64,000 nucleotides of DNA from Acidobacteriota bacterium (GTDB lineage Bacteria > Acidobacteriota > Terriglobia > Bryobacterales > Bryobacteraceae). Numbering within the stretch: position 1 is the first letter of the stretch; each line of letters begins with the position of its first letter. Shown one piece after another: positions 9,174-17,988 of this stretch. Below the pieces are notes generated by a model that saw only the letters and a list, made by a program, of their open reading frames with translations, ran no database searches and had not been told where the DNA came from. The stretch lies in the NCBI GenBank assembly GCA_017307505.1, contig JAFKEE010000058.1, positions 35,127-99,126 of the forward strand, given 5' to 3'. The position numbers and the translations under genes are program-made.

Positions 9174-10757
9174 ATGCGAATCATCCCAGCCCTGGCGCTG
9201 ACTCTGCTCTGCTGTCTTTGGGGGCAGCAGCAGGGTTTCCCCGTAGTCATCGACGGCACGGAAGTGCTGCGGGTCTATACCGGAGCGGCTCCGTTTTCTC
9301 CAGAGGACCGCGCCCTCGACATCCGTTCCCGAATCGAGAAGCTCGGGGGCACAGCCGCCCGGCCGGACGTCACTATCAAGGACATTCCTTCCCAGAAAGT
9401 GACGGCTGTCCTGGCCGGTTCGGTCTACATCATGCTGGTGACCAACGCGGATGCAGAAGCCGCGGGCACCCCGCGCGAGGAACTGGCCGCCCGTTACTCA
9501 CTGGCGATCCAGAAGGCGCTGGCTTCTTATCGCGATCAGCACACACTGATCAGCTATCTCATCGGTTCCGGCAAAACGCTGCTTGCCTGGGCCGCTTTCG
9601 TCCTGTTGTGCTGGCTGCTGAATCGCGGACTGGAGTGGCTCAGCCAACAGATTTCCCTGTGGTTTCAGAGGGAGACAAAAGCCCGGCAGGTCCGTGGTTT
9701 CGGCCTCATTCTCTGGCGCCGCGCCTCGCTGCTGGCCCTCTCGTTGCTGAAGCTTGTCGTGGTCCTGTTCCTGCTTTCGCAGTTTTCACTGCTGATTTCC
9801 TTCTCGTTCAGCCAGTTCCCGCAGACCGCCGGCATCTCCACCACTCTGGTTGATTACCTGCGCTCGACCTTCGGAGGCATCGGGCGGTCCGTCCTCGACT
9901 ACCTGCCCAAGGGCGGCTTCGTCATCATCGTCTGCGTCATCAGCTTTTACCTGCTCCAACTGCTGAAGGTGCTGGCGCGGGCGATTGAGCACAGCGACCT
10001 CACGGTGCCGGGGATTCACCCCGAGATGGCGATCCCCACATACCAGCTGGCCCGGATCCTGGTGGTTGTCTTCGCCCTGGTGGTCGCGTTTCCATATCTG
10101 CCTGGCGGCCAGTCGGAAGCCTTCAAGGGCGTGTCGATCTTCCTGGGCGTGCTCATCTCCATCGGCTCAGGCTCCTCGGTCGGCAATGTGCTGGCGGGCA
10201 TCACTCTGACGTACATGCGCCCCTACCGCGTGGGCGATCGTGTCCAGTTCGGCGAGACCATCGGCGATGTCCTGGAAAAGTCATTGCTGGTCACACGGCT
10301 GCGTACGATCAAAAACGTCGAGGTGGTGATCCCGAACTCCGCCATTCTCGGAGGCATGATCCAGAACTACAGCGCGATGGCTCGCAACCGCGGGCTGATC
10401 CTGCACACCACGGCGACGATTGGCTACGATGTGCCGTGGCGGCAGGTGCACGAACTGCTGATCCGGGCCGCCCAGAACACGGAAGGAATCCTCCTCGAAC
10501 CGGCGCCCTTCGTCCTGCAGACGGCACTGAACGACTTCAACATCAGCTATCAGCTGAACGCATTTACCGACCGGCCGAACGAGTTCGAGTTCATCTACTC
10601 GCGGCTGCACCAGAACATTCAGGACTCATTCAACAAAGCCGGCGTGGAGATCATGTCTCCCAATTACCTGGCATTGCGGGACGGCAATACGGTGACGACG
10701 CCGGAGGCAGACCGGCCGCCGCACTACCAGCCGCCGTCGTTCCATGTGGGTCCGTAG
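9174..10757 (+). CDS. MscS-family mechanosensitive ion channel with periplasmic N-terminal region
   Basis: A signal peptide (about 1-20) is followed by a periplasmic region of about 100 residues (FPVVIDGTEVLRVYTGAAPFSPEDRALDI), then membrane segments near residues 135-155, 185-220, 240-265 and 295-320. The pore helix/beta-domain signature follows: FLGVLISIGSGSSVGNVLAGITLTYMRPYRVGDRVQFGETIGDV, here quoted as SIGSGSSVGNVLAGI and RPYRVGDRV. A C-terminal alpha/beta cytoplasmic domain ends about residue 510. This is the build of large MscS-like channels such as YnaI/MscM relatives, which release solutes on osmotic downshock. It lies 48 bases after the LssY-domain gene and the two may form an operon. 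Confidence 0.9.
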   Translation: MRIIPALALTLLCCLWGQQQGFPVVIDGTEVLRVYTGAAPFSPEDRALDIRSRIEKLGGTAARPDVTIKDIPSQKVTAVLAGSVYIMLVTNADAEAAGTPREELAARYSLAIQKALASYRDQHTLISYLIGSGKTLLAWAAFVLLCWLLNRGLEWLSQQISLWFQRETKARQVRGFGLILWRRASLLALSLLKLVVVLFLLSQFSLLISFSFSQFPQTAGISTTLVDYLRSTFGGIGRSVLDYLPKGGFVIIVCVISFYLLQLLKVLARAIEHSDLTVPGIHPEMAIPTYQLARILVVVFALVVAFPYLPGGQSEAFKGVSIFLGVLISIGSGSSVGNVLAGITLTYMRPYRVGDRVQFGETIGDVLEKSLLVTRLRTIKNVEVVIPNSAILGGMIQNYSAMARNRGLILHTTATIGYDVPWRQVHELLIRAAQNTEGILLEPAPFVLQTALNDFNISYQLNAFTDRPNEFEFIYSRLHQNIQDSFNKAGVEIMSPNYLALRDGNTVTTPEADRPPHYQPPSFHVGP

Positions 10758-10775
10758 AGCGCGTGTCCGGAACCG

Positions 10776-11048
10776 TCAGGATGTTCGCTTGGAGCGCGGT
10801 TTTGCCGTAGCTTCTTCGGCCATGGCCCGGCTCAACAGGGTCTTGATTACCGCCTGGCGGCTGATATTGAGCCGTGCGGCGCGTTCATCCAATTGACGGA
10901 GCATGCCGGGCGTGAAGTCGACGTTCACTCGGCGGACAGGCCTGACCACCTCGAACTGATTGGTGAAATAGGAAGATACATCTTCGCCCCGTGAGGCCTT
11001 CTCTGCAATCTCATCTGGAGAGATTTTGGTCCTAGACGTTTTCGGCAT
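10776..11048 (-). CDS. brnA: BrnA family ribbon-helix-helix antitoxin
   Basis: A protein of 90 residues. The C-terminal half (VNVDFTPGMLRQLDERAARLNISRQAVIKTLLSRAM) is a ribbon-helix-helix DNA-binding fold typical of BrnA antitoxins; the N-terminal half would wrap the toxin. Its ATG lies 17 bases inside the end of brnT, so the pair is translationally coupled in the usual toxin-first BrnT-BrnA order. Family knowledge: BrnA dimers with bound BrnT repress their own promoter, and a perfect 6-1-6 inverted repeat just upstream of brnT (11312-11324) is the obvious candidate operator. Confidence 0.85.
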   Translation of the reverse strand: MPKTSRTKISPDEIAEKASRGEDVSSYFTNQFEVVRPVRRVNVDFTPGMLRQLDERAARLNISRQAVIKTLLSRAMAEEATAKPRSKRTS

Positions 11049-11304
11049 AGCTTTGTTCTTCTTCCTTTGTCGCTTTCCAGGCGGTTATCAAATGCCAGTA
11101 CTCTCCCTCGGAATCCCGTCTGACCTCCAAAATGACAGAGCACAAGCGGCCGCCGCACCACCCAATCGCGCGAAACTGTCGCGGGTCATCACACTTCTGA
11201 TCGAGGAGAAAAGCCTGATCGAAGATCGACTGCGCTTCCTTCAGGCTGATACCGTGCTTCTGTTTGACAATGCGACTTTTCGATTGATCAAACTCGATAC
11301 GCAT
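11032..11304 (-). CDS. brnT: BrnT family ribonuclease toxin
   Basis: A protein of 90 residues with the BrnT pattern: an N-terminal strand (RIEFDQSKSRIVKQKHGISLKEAQSIFD), a central RAIGWCGGRLCSVILEV and the C-terminal tail AWKATKEEEQSYAENV, matching the family's R/KA-x-xEE-x-x-Y ending. BrnT is a RelE-fold ribonuclease that blocks translation. Residues QKHGI-like and EE..Y are conserved, so it may be active. There is no ribosome-binding site before the ATG; an AT-rich palindromic promoter abuts the start, so the transcript may be nearly leaderless (inference). The gene is immediately followed by overlapping brnA. Confidence 0.85.
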   Translation of the reverse strand: MRIEFDQSKSRIVKQKHGISLKEAQSIFDQAFLLDQKCDDPRQFRAIGWCGGRLCSVILEVRRDSEGEYWHLITAWKATKEEEQSYAENV

Positions 11305-11330
11305 GTACGTATATAACAGTTATACCAAGA
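11305..11330 (-). promoter_or_regulatory. Candidate BrnTA promoter/operator
   Basis: TATAAC-A-GTTATA (11312-11324) is a perfect 6-1-6 inverted repeat ending seven bases before the brnT start codon, in an AT-rich island within GC-rich surroundings. Read on the minus strand it offers a TATAAC -10-like hexamer. BrnA antitoxins bind such repeats to autoregulate; the assignment is inferred from position. Confidence 0.5.
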
Positions 11331-11438
11331 TCGGCTTCTTTTGAGGGACGACACAGCGTTCACTCCGGCCGAAGATGCGCGGAGGATCAGCGGCGACATA
11401 CGAGGTTGTTGCGCGCGATCTCCTTCCCTTCCCGGATC

Positions 11439-12866
11439 TCACCCGCGTTCCAGCAGCGTCGAGAACCGCTTCCCGATTGCCAGCGCCGGATCCAGGGGCA
11501 CATCCACCGGCTCGCAATCCGCCGGAATGCTGATCACAGGCTTCTGCTTGATGTACCGGCCGTGGAACCCGGGCAGCCATTCGCGCTGGGTTTCCAGCAT
11601 CTCTGTGCACATTTCTCGAATCTCTCCCAGCGTGCACACGGCACTGGTGAGCGGGTCCATCGCGACCGCCTGCACCAGCCTTTCGGGGTCCGCGTTGAGT
11701 GCCGCTTCGGCCGCCAGCAACTGGACGTTCACGTTGGTCATGCAGAGCGCCGCACACTGCGGAGGCAGATCGCCCACCACGGTCGGCCGAAGGCCGGTGT
11801 CGTCCGCAAACGTCGGCACCTCGACACAACAACCGCGCGGCAGATTCGTGATGTAGCCGTCGTTCCGCACGTTGCCCATGAAGCGGAACGGCTTGCCCGT
11901 GACGACCGCCTCCATGATGTACGAGCAATACTCCACACTGCGATGGTCGACGCGGGTCGATTCGGTCTCCAGCGGATCGTGCTCCGCATAAATGTCCGCA
12001 ATCGCCTTGCACCAGGAGTAATAGGCTCCGCTTTCACCGCCGAAGCTCGGCTCGTCGCAGTACAGGCCCATCGCCTTGCTGTTCTTGCGGAACCACGGCA
12101 CGTACTCGCTCAGATGCCCGGTGCTCTCGGTCATGAAGTAGCCGAAGTGGCGGAACACTTCGCCGCGGACCTTCTCGTTCTTGTAAAACTCCGGCCGCTC
12201 GAAGACGGCCCGCAAGTCCGGATACAGGTCCTCGCCCTTGTGCTCCAGACGCAGGAACCAGTCCATATGATTGATGCCGCCGCAGGTGTAGGTGATCTCC
12301 TCCTTCGGCACATCGCAGTAGCGCGAGATAAGGTCCAGGGTCGTCTGGACTCCGTGGCACAGCCCCACGAAGGAAACCTTCGACGCTTTGCCCAGCGCCA
12401 GGCAATTGGCCGCCATGGGATTCGCGTATTGCAGCAGGATCGCCCCCGGCTTGGCCAGCCGTTCCATGTCGCGGGCAATGTCGACCAGCAGGGGAATCGT
12501 GCGCAAGCCGCGGAAGATGCCGCCGGGCCCCAGCGAGTCGGCGATGCACTGGTCGACGCCGTATTTCAGCGGGATCTTGTAGTCGAGCCCGAAGGCCTCC
12601 ACGCCGCCCACCTGAACCATCACTACGACGAAATCGGCATCGCGGATCGCCTCCGCGCGATCGAGGGTGGCCCAGACACTGCCCGGCAGCCCGTTATCGC
12701 GCAGCATGCGCTGCCCGAAGGCTTCCATGGCCCTCAGCTTTGGCTCCGTGCGGCTCATCAACGCGAATTCACTGCCGGCAAGCGCCGGAGTCGCCATGAT
12801 GTCGCTCATCAGGGTCTTGCAGAACACGATGCTGCCCGCACCGATCATTGCGATTTTGTGTGCCAT
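11439..12866 (-). CDS. Glycoside hydrolase family 4 alpha-galactosidase/alpha-glucosidase-like enzyme
   Basis: A cytoplasmic, NAD- and Mn-dependent GH4 enzyme of about 475 residues. The ATG at 12866 is chosen over the TTG at 12872 because an AGGAGGGATT ribosome-binding site sits eight bases before it. Visible motifs are the Rossmann loop MIGAGSIVF, LLQYANPMAANC, the metal Cys in GLCHGVQ, and GGINHMDWFL with the metal His. GH4 enzymes cleave by C3 oxidation and elimination rather than classical hydrolysis. It lies upstream, on the same strand, of the GH4-BrnT interval and downstream of the GH95 gene, within a sugar-degradation block. Confidence 0.88.
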   Translation of the reverse strand: MAHKIAMIGAGSIVFCKTLMSDIMATPALAGSEFALMSRTEPKLRAMEAFGQRMLRDNGLPGSVWATLDRAEAIRDADFVVVMVQVGGVEAFGLDYKIPLKYGVDQCIADSLGPGGIFRGLRTIPLLVDIARDMERLAKPGAILLQYANPMAANCLALGKASKVSFVGLCHGVQTTLDLISRYCDVPKEEITYTCGGINHMDWFLRLEHKGEDLYPDLRAVFERPEFYKNEKVRGEVFRHFGYFMTESTGHLSEYVPWFRKNSKAMGLYCDEPSFGGESGAYYSWCKAIADIYAEHDPLETESTRVDHRSVEYCSYIMEAVVTGKPFRFMGNVRNDGYITNLPRGCCVEVPTFADDTGLRPTVVGDLPPQCAALCMTNVNVQLLAAEAALNADPERLVQAVAMDPLTSAVCTLGEIREMCTEMLETQREWLPGFHGRYIKQKPVISIPADCEPVDVPLDPALAIGKRFSTLLERG

Positions 12867-12914
12867 GCCCAATCCCTCCTGCTGCCTGATGTTCTACCAC
12901 AGCCCGCGTCCGGT

Positions 12915-15308
12915 CTACCGGAACGTGACTTTGTTCTCACCCGCCGCGAGCCGGACGCTCACCGTTCCGTCGGACTCAGGCCGCAGTGCCAGCGGCTTCC
13001 CCGCCGAGGTGATCGCCGCAATCTCCTGCCCCTTGGGCGGCCGGATTTTCTGCGTCCCGGCCACGGCCGGTTTTAGCACCGCGGAAGACGCCTTGCCCGC
13101 TGCCCACTGAATCGAGACTTCCACATTGCCCCGGGCTTTGAGCCCCTTCACAGCTCCGCCGGCCCAGGCTTTTGGCAGCGCGGGCAGCAGGCTGATCTCG
13201 CCGGCGTGGCTCTGCAACAGCAGTTCCGCCATGCCGGCCGTGCCGCCGAAGTTGCCGTCGATCTGGAAGGGCGGATGGTTGTCGAACAGGTTCGGCAGAG
13301 TCGACTTGGCCAGCAGCGCAACGATATTCTCATGCGCCGTGTCGCCTTCCTCCAGCCGCGCCCAGAAGTTGATGATCCAGGCCCGGCTCCAGCCCGTATG
13401 GCCGCTGCCGGCCTTCAACCGGCCTTCCAGTGTATTGCGCGCCGCGCGCGCCAGTTCCGGTGTCCCTCGCAGGGTAATCTGATTATCCGGATGCAGCGCG
13501 AACAGCGGCGAGATGTGGCGGTGGCCCGGATCCGGTTCATCGTAGTCTTCCGCCCACTCCTGCAACTGGCCGCGCTTGCCCACCTGGAACGGCACCAGCT
13601 TCGCCCGAGCCGCGGCGACCTTCGCCCGAAACTCCGGATCGATACTCAACACCTCGCTGGCCTGGATCGTACGATTGAACAGCGCCCGGGTGATCTCGGT
13701 GTCCATCGTAGGCGCCATGCAGAGCACGCCAACGGCGCCGCCCGCCGTGCGGTAGCGGTTCTCGGGACTGATGGAAGGCCCCGTGATCAGATGGCCTTTC
13801 CCGTCGTCCTGCAGGTAGTCGAGAAAGAACTCCGAGGCTTCCTTGAGATCGGGATAGGCCCGTTCCGCCAGGAACTTGCGGTCGCCCGTGAATTCGTAGT
13901 GATCCCAGGCATGCAGGCTCAGCCAGGCCGCACCCATCGGCCAGATGCCATAGATGGCTCCATCGATGGGGACCGCGTGGCCCCAGCCATCAGTATTGTG
14001 GTGCAGGACAAAGCCGCGGGCTCCGTACAGCTCTTTCGCGATGCGCCGGCCGTCGGGCTTGGCCTTGTCGATCAGATCGAAGAGCGGCAGATGGAGTTCC
14101 GACAGATTGCACGTCTCCACCGGCCAGTAGTTCATCTCTGTGTTGATGTTGATGGTGAACTTGCTGTCCCACGAAGGGGCGAGGCTGTCGTTCCAGATGC
14201 CCTGCAGGTTGGCCGGATACCCGCCGGGCCGGCTGCTGGCGATCAGCAGGTAGCGGCCGTACTGGAAGTAGAGCGTCTCGAGAGCCAAGTCGGATTCGCC
14301 GGCCTGGACGCGCTTGAGTCGTTCATCCGTAGGCAGGTCGGAGGCCGGGCCTTCAAGCTGAAACTGCATGCGGCGGAAGAGGCGCTGGTGGTCAGCGATG
14401 TGGGGGGCGAGCAGGGCGGCGTAGGGCTTACGGGATGCGGCGGTCGCAACGTTCAAAGCGTTGTCAGCCAGCGCGGCCGGCCCGAGCACTGGCGCTGGTT
14501 CCTTCACCGTCATGTCTGTCGCCGCAGCCAGCACCAGTGTGACGGCGTTCGCCCCTTCCACCACCAAGTCCTGTCCCTCCACACGCTTCTTGCCGCCCGT
14601 CTCCAGCACCAGGAGTTCCGCCGCGAACTTCACGCCCTCCGCTCGTTCCTGCGTGTGGAACCTGTCGTGGACCAGCGCCTGCCCTTTCATCGACAGGCCT
14701 TTGCTGGTGGCCGTCGTGGTGCTGTCAGCCTGTCGCGTCATCGTCGCCGCAAAGTTCAGTTGGCCCGGCTTGTCGCAGGTGAGACGGACCACCAGCACGT
14801 GCGCCACCGCGGAAGCGAAGACCTCGCGGGTATAGGTCGCGCCGCCCGATTGGTATTCGACGCGCACCACCCCACGATCCAGATCCAACAACCGGCGGTA
14901 GCCCGTCACCTCTGCCTGGTTGCTAAACTTCAGCACCAGATCCCCGAGCGGCTGATACGGCGGCAGCCGCTTCGGAATCGAGATGATCGACTTCTCCGCC
15001 AGTGCCTCAGCTTCTTTGATTCGGCCTTCCTTCAGCAGCCGGCGCACCTCAGGCAACGCCTTTGCCGCCTCCGGGTTGTTGCGATCCCGCTTCTCTCCCG
15101 CCCAGATGCTATCTTCGTTGAGCTGGATCTTCTCCTCCGGCACGCCGCCGAAGACCATCCCGCCCAGGCGGCCGTTGCCCACCGGCAGCGCCTCCACCCA
15201 CTTCGCCGCCGGCTGGCGGTACCAGAGGGTATTCGCTCCCGGAGCCTCACCCCACAGCGCCGGACACACCAGCAGCGTCGAAGCCAGCACCAAACGCACG
15301 GATCGCAT
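12915..15308 (-). CDS. Glycoside hydrolase family 95 (alpha-L-fucosidase/galactosidase type), secreted
   Basis: A protein of about 797 residues, the usual GH95 length, with a signal peptide (MRSVRLVLASTLLVCPALWG). The ATG at 15308 is preferred over the GTG at 15314; a GGGAAG lies just upstream. The N-terminal beta-sandwich carries LWYRQPAAKWVEALPVGNGRLGGMVFGG, here quoted as PAAKWVEALPVGNGRLG; the (alpha/alpha)6 barrel carries QGIWNDSLAPSWDSKF, NINTEMNYWPVETCNLSE and FQIDGNFGGTAGMAELLLQS. GH95 enzymes are inverting 1,2-alpha-L-fucosidases or alpha-L-galactosidases active on plant xyloglucan or host glycans; which of these applies here is unresolved. It probably feeds the neighbouring GH4 and mannonate dehydratase genes. 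Confidence 0.88.
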   Translation of the reverse strand: MRSVRLVLASTLLVCPALWGEAPGANTLWYRQPAAKWVEALPVGNGRLGGMVFGGVPEEKIQLNEDSIWAGEKRDRNNPEAAKALPEVRRLLKEGRIKEAEALAEKSIISIPKRLPPYQPLGDLVLKFSNQAEVTGYRRLLDLDRGVVRVEYQSGGATYTREVFASAVAHVLVVRLTCDKPGQLNFAATMTRQADSTTTATSKGLSMKGQALVHDRFHTQERAEGVKFAAELLVLETGGKKRVEGQDLVVEGANAVTLVLAAATDMTVKEPAPVLGPAALADNALNVATAASRKPYAALLAPHIADHQRLFRRMQFQLEGPASDLPTDERLKRVQAGESDLALETLYFQYGRYLLIASSRPGGYPANLQGIWNDSLAPSWDSKFTININTEMNYWPVETCNLSELHLPLFDLIDKAKPDGRRIAKELYGARGFVLHHNTDGWGHAVPIDGAIYGIWPMGAAWLSLHAWDHYEFTGDRKFLAERAYPDLKEASEFFLDYLQDDGKGHLITGPSISPENRYRTAGGAVGVLCMAPTMDTEITRALFNRTIQASEVLSIDPEFRAKVAAARAKLVPFQVGKRGQLQEWAEDYDEPDPGHRHISPLFALHPDNQITLRGTPELARAARNTLEGRLKAGSGHTGWSRAWIINFWARLEEGDTAHENIVALLAKSTLPNLFDNHPPFQIDGNFGGTAGMAELLLQSHAGEISLLPALPKAWAGGAVKGLKARGNVEVSIQWAAGKASSAVLKPAVAGTQKIRPPKGQEIAAITSAGKPLALRPESDGTVSVRLAAGENKVTFR

Positions 15309-15344
15309 AGTCACTTCCCGTCTTCCCTTCGATTCAGCCGCTCC

Positions 15345-16424
15345 TCAGGAGTGCGGCAACTTGTAGGCATCGAGGATGCCCCGCATGTACCCGATCGCGA
15401 ACACCTTGCCGCCCATCGCATAGCCCGGCCTGTCGTTCTGCTCGCCTTCCAGCGTCGGAGCATGGTCGGGCCGCATCGGACCGTTGAAACCGCCCTCGCC
15501 GTAGATCTTCAACATCCGGGCCATGTCCGTGGGGCCGTTGTCGTGGAAGGTCTCGCGGAACCGTTCACCTTTACCCTCGATATCGCGGAAGTGAACAAAG
15601 AAGATCTTCTTCTCCTTCAGCCACTGCTGCGCCAGCGAATAGACGTCTTCACCCATGGCCACGAAATTCGCCTGGCAATAGGTGATGCCGTTCACCGGGC
15701 TCGGGACGATCTTCATGATGCGCCGGTAGTTCTTCGCACTGATCACGATGCGGGCCAGCCCGCGCAGCGGCGACAAAGGCGGATCGTCGGGATGCAGCGC
15801 CATCAGCACATTGTGCTTCTCGGCCACCGGGATCACGGCCTTTTGGAAGTACTCGATGTTCGACCACATCTGCGCTTCCGTCACTTCGCCAAACTTCGTC
15901 AGGCCCAGCTTCTTCGCGTCGGCGTTGTTGAATTCGGACGTCAGCGCGCCGCCGCGTTCCTTCAGGTCTACCCGAGTCCTATACCAGCCCAGGCCGGCCA
16001 TGAAGTTGTAGCAGACCATCGGCACACCCACCTGGGCCAGCGCGGCGATGGCCGCCTGGTAGTTTTCGATCTCCTCATCCCTGCCCGGCAGGCCGAGTTT
16101 GATCTTCTCCGCCGGCACAGGATGGCTCTCGACGCCCGCAATCTTCAGACCCGCGGCGGCGAACTCTTCCCGGATCTTCATCAGCGCCTGGACGTACTCC
16201 GCACGCGGCACCTTGGCCAAGGTCGAATTGACGTTGACGATCGCGTGATTGATGCCGATCTGCTTGGCCAGCCGCATCCGCGAGGCCTCGCCCGGGTTGA
16301 GGATCTCGGAAAACTGGATGCCGCCCGGCCCCGCCGTCCGTCCGGCCGGAGCCCCTTCCGCTGCATTCAAAGCCAGCGCCGCCAGCGGCGCTTTCACGTA
16401 AGTCCGGCGAGTGATGCGGGCCAT
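15345..16424 (-). CDS. uxuA: Mannonate dehydratase family protein
   Basis: A protein of about 359 residues whose start at 16424 is supported by AGGAG seven bases upstream. The TIM-barrel motifs of UxuA are clear: HAIVNVNSTLAKV, MVCYNFMAGLGWYRT, MALHPDDPPLSPLRGLARI, TYCQANFVAMGEDVY, FFVHFRDIEGKG and a C-terminal MRPDHAPTLEGEQ. UxuA converts D-mannonate to 2-keto-3-deoxygluconate in hexuronate breakdown. An N-terminal RRTYVKAPLAALALNAAEGAPAG stretch looks like a twin-arginine leader, which is odd for a cytoplasmic enzyme and may mean a periplasmic sugar-acid dehydratase. The gene symbol is given by family, not by proven substrate. Confidence 0.78.
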   Translation of the reverse strand: MARITRRTYVKAPLAALALNAAEGAPAGRTAGPGGIQFSEILNPGEASRMRLAKQIGINHAIVNVNSTLAKVPRAEYVQALMKIREEFAAAGLKIAGVESHPVPAEKIKLGLPGRDEEIENYQAAIAALAQVGVPMVCYNFMAGLGWYRTRVDLKERGGALTSEFNNADAKKLGLTKFGEVTEAQMWSNIEYFQKAVIPVAEKHNVLMALHPDDPPLSPLRGLARIVISAKNYRRIMKIVPSPVNGITYCQANFVAMGEDVYSLAQQWLKEKKIFFVHFRDIEGKGERFRETFHDNGPTDMARMLKIYGEGGFNGPMRPDHAPTLEGEQNDRPGYAMGGKVFAIGYMRGILDAYKLPHS

Positions 16425-16542
16425 CAGGTACTCCTTTGCCCGCCATGCTATCAAAGCCAGGCTGCAGCTATCGGGCCAGCGGCCAATGGAGCCGGACCCC
16501 GCGAACACTATACAATGCCGCTTGTCCCCTGGGAGATTTCAA

Positions 16543-17433
16543 ATGCGGACCCTCTCTCGACGCCAGGTCGTTCTCTCCGCCCTTATGGCCGCGCCTCCAC
16601 GGCGTCTGCCGGTACTCATCGTCGATGGCATGAACAACCACGACTGGCGAGCCGGTACCCGGGCTCTGCGCGGCATCCTGGAGGCCTCCGGACGATTCCA
16701 GGTCGACGTGTCCACCACTCCGTCGACTGCCGGGGATCAGAATGGCTGGCAGTCCTGGCGGCCCGAGTTTCACCGCTATGCCGTGGTCGTCAACAATTTC
16801 AACGGTGGTCATAAGAGCGATGGGATCCGTTGGCCTGGTCCGGTGGAGCAGAGCCTCGAACAATACGTGTCGAAAGGCGGCGGCCTGGTCGTCTTCCACG
16901 CCGCCAACAACGCCTTCCTCGAATGGGCCGACTACAACGAGATGATCGGCCTGGGCTGGCGCGACAAGACCTTCGGACCCGGCCTGATCCTGGATGAACA
17001 AGAGAAAGTGGTCGTCGTGCCCGCAGGCGAAGGACTCGGACCCGGCCACGGCCCCCGCCATGACTTCGAAATGTCCGTCCGGGATCCCCGCCATCCCATC
17101 ACCCGCGGGCTGCCCAAAACCTGGGTCCATCCCTCCGAGCAATTGACCCACGGCCAGCACGCCGTGGCTCACCCGCAACATGGCGCACCCGAAAAGGAAC
17201 TGGGGATACTTACCTTCGCGCTCTCGAAGGATTCGCACCGCCGCGAACCACTGGATTGGGTTCGTTCCTGGGGCAAGGGGCGCATCTACACCACCATGCT
17301 GGGGCACACCTGGAAAGACGAGCCGAATCCGAACCTGCTGGATCCCCACTTCCAGACGCTGCTCGTGAATGGCGTGGAGTGGGCCGCCACGGGCCGCGTC
17401 TCCAGCAGGCCGGCCATCGGCTGGGCCGGGTAG
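16543..17433 (+). CDS. ThuA domain protein (trehalose-utilization-like)
   Basis: A protein of 296 residues with a class I glutamine-amidotransferase-like (ThuA) fold. The start at 16543 is set by GGGAGA eight bases upstream and a twin-arginine-like leader (MRTLSRRQVVLSALMAAPP); a TACAAT -10-like hexamer lies at 16511-16516. Motifs: LIVDGMNNHDWRAGTRALRGILEASG, here quoted as LIVDGMNNHDW and RGILEASGRFQVDV; KGGGLVVFHAANNAF; GPGHGPRHDFEM; and GRIYTTMLGHTW. ThuA proteins are linked to periplasmic disaccharide oxidation or isomerisation. A second homologue lies at 60317-61213. It diverges from the mannonate dehydratase gene across about 118 bases. Confidence 0.85.
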   Translation: MRTLSRRQVVLSALMAAPPRRLPVLIVDGMNNHDWRAGTRALRGILEASGRFQVDVSTTPSTAGDQNGWQSWRPEFHRYAVVVNNFNGGHKSDGIRWPGPVEQSLEQYVSKGGGLVVFHAANNAFLEWADYNEMIGLGWRDKTFGPGLILDEQEKVVVVPAGEGLGPGHGPRHDFEMSVRDPRHPITRGLPKTWVHPSEQLTHGQHAVAHPQHGAPEKELGILTFALSKDSHRREPLDWVRSWGKGRIYTTMLGHTWKDEPNPNLLDPHFQTLLVNGVEWAATGRVSSRPAIGWAG

Positions 17434-17435
17434 TC

Positions 17436-17942
17436 TCAGCCGGGCGGAAGCGCCGCGCTGCCGGTCAGCGCCCGGTACTCCAGGAACATCTGCGATCGCC
17501 AGCGAACGATCATTCCGAAGGCCAGCAGATAAGCCAACGCCGCGGTCTGCTGGCCGGAGAGGATCGTGTCCAGATAACCGCGTGCCGCGAAGCGGATCGC
17601 AAACAGGCCCAGAAGCACCGCGAAGAACGCGTTCGAGCGCCGCATCATGATCGCATCCCCCTCGCGCTCCAGGCGGGTGGTCCGGAGCAACGGATAGGCC
17701 AGCAGCAGCGCCCCAATCAGTACGGCGCCCACGGCCCACATCCAGGGGATCCGGAAGGCAGGCAGAACAAACATCGACATCCCGGTGGCCATGCCCATCG
17801 GCGGGATGACGATCTTCTTGACCGAGACGGGTCCCTTCGCCTCCCGCACACGCCACACCATGACGGCCAGCATGCCCAGAATCGGCCCAGCCAGCCGGGC
17901 GCCGGTGGGAAACGGAATCGACATGACGCTAAGATTTACCAT
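17436..17942 (-). CDS. CcdC-like (DUF1453) membrane protein
   Basis: A small membrane protein of 168 residues with about four or five helices. The segment VREAKGPVSVKKIVIPPMGMATGMSMFVLP matches the CcdC family signature, here best seen in KKIVIPPMGMATGMSMF. CcdC was first described near Bacillus cytochrome c biogenesis genes but its role is not settled. The stop codon lies two bases beyond the stop of the convergent ThuA gene. A perfect 9-bp inverted repeat (17963-17988) sits 21 bases upstream of the start, between this gene and the end of the Gfo/Idh operon. Confidence 0.72.
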   Translation of the reverse strand: MVNLSVMSIPFPTGARLAGPILGMLAVMVWRVREAKGPVSVKKIVIPPMGMATGMSMFVLPAFRIPWMWAVGAVLIGALLLAYPLLRTTRLEREGDAIMMRRSNAFFAVLLGLFAIRFAARGYLDTILSGQQTAALAYLLAFGMIVRWRSQMFLEYRALTGSAALPPG

Positions 17943-17962
17943 TCGAGGCCAGGTTCGGCGGC

Positions 17963-17988
17963 ATGGGTTGGCACGTTCACCAACCCAT
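17963..17988. terminator. Inverted repeat, possible terminator of the Gfo/Idh operon
   Basis: ATGGGTTGG, an 8-base loop, then CCAACCCAT: a perfect 9-bp stem. It follows the stop codon of the minus-strand Gfo/Idh gene by about 80 bases and precedes the CcdC-like gene. There is no T-tract, so it could equally be an operator or a Rho-independent-like stall site. Confidence 0.35.

Noticed and set aside
8771..9853. Overlapping 360-codon plus-strand frame across the LssY and MscS genes
   Set aside because: It crosses the junction of two well-supported genes in another frame and has shadow composition.
13206..16814. Open frame of 1202 codons on the plus strand
   Set aside because: It runs antisense to the GH95 and mannonate dehydratase genes, has the His/Arg/Gln-rich composition of a GC-driven shadow, and shows no domain.
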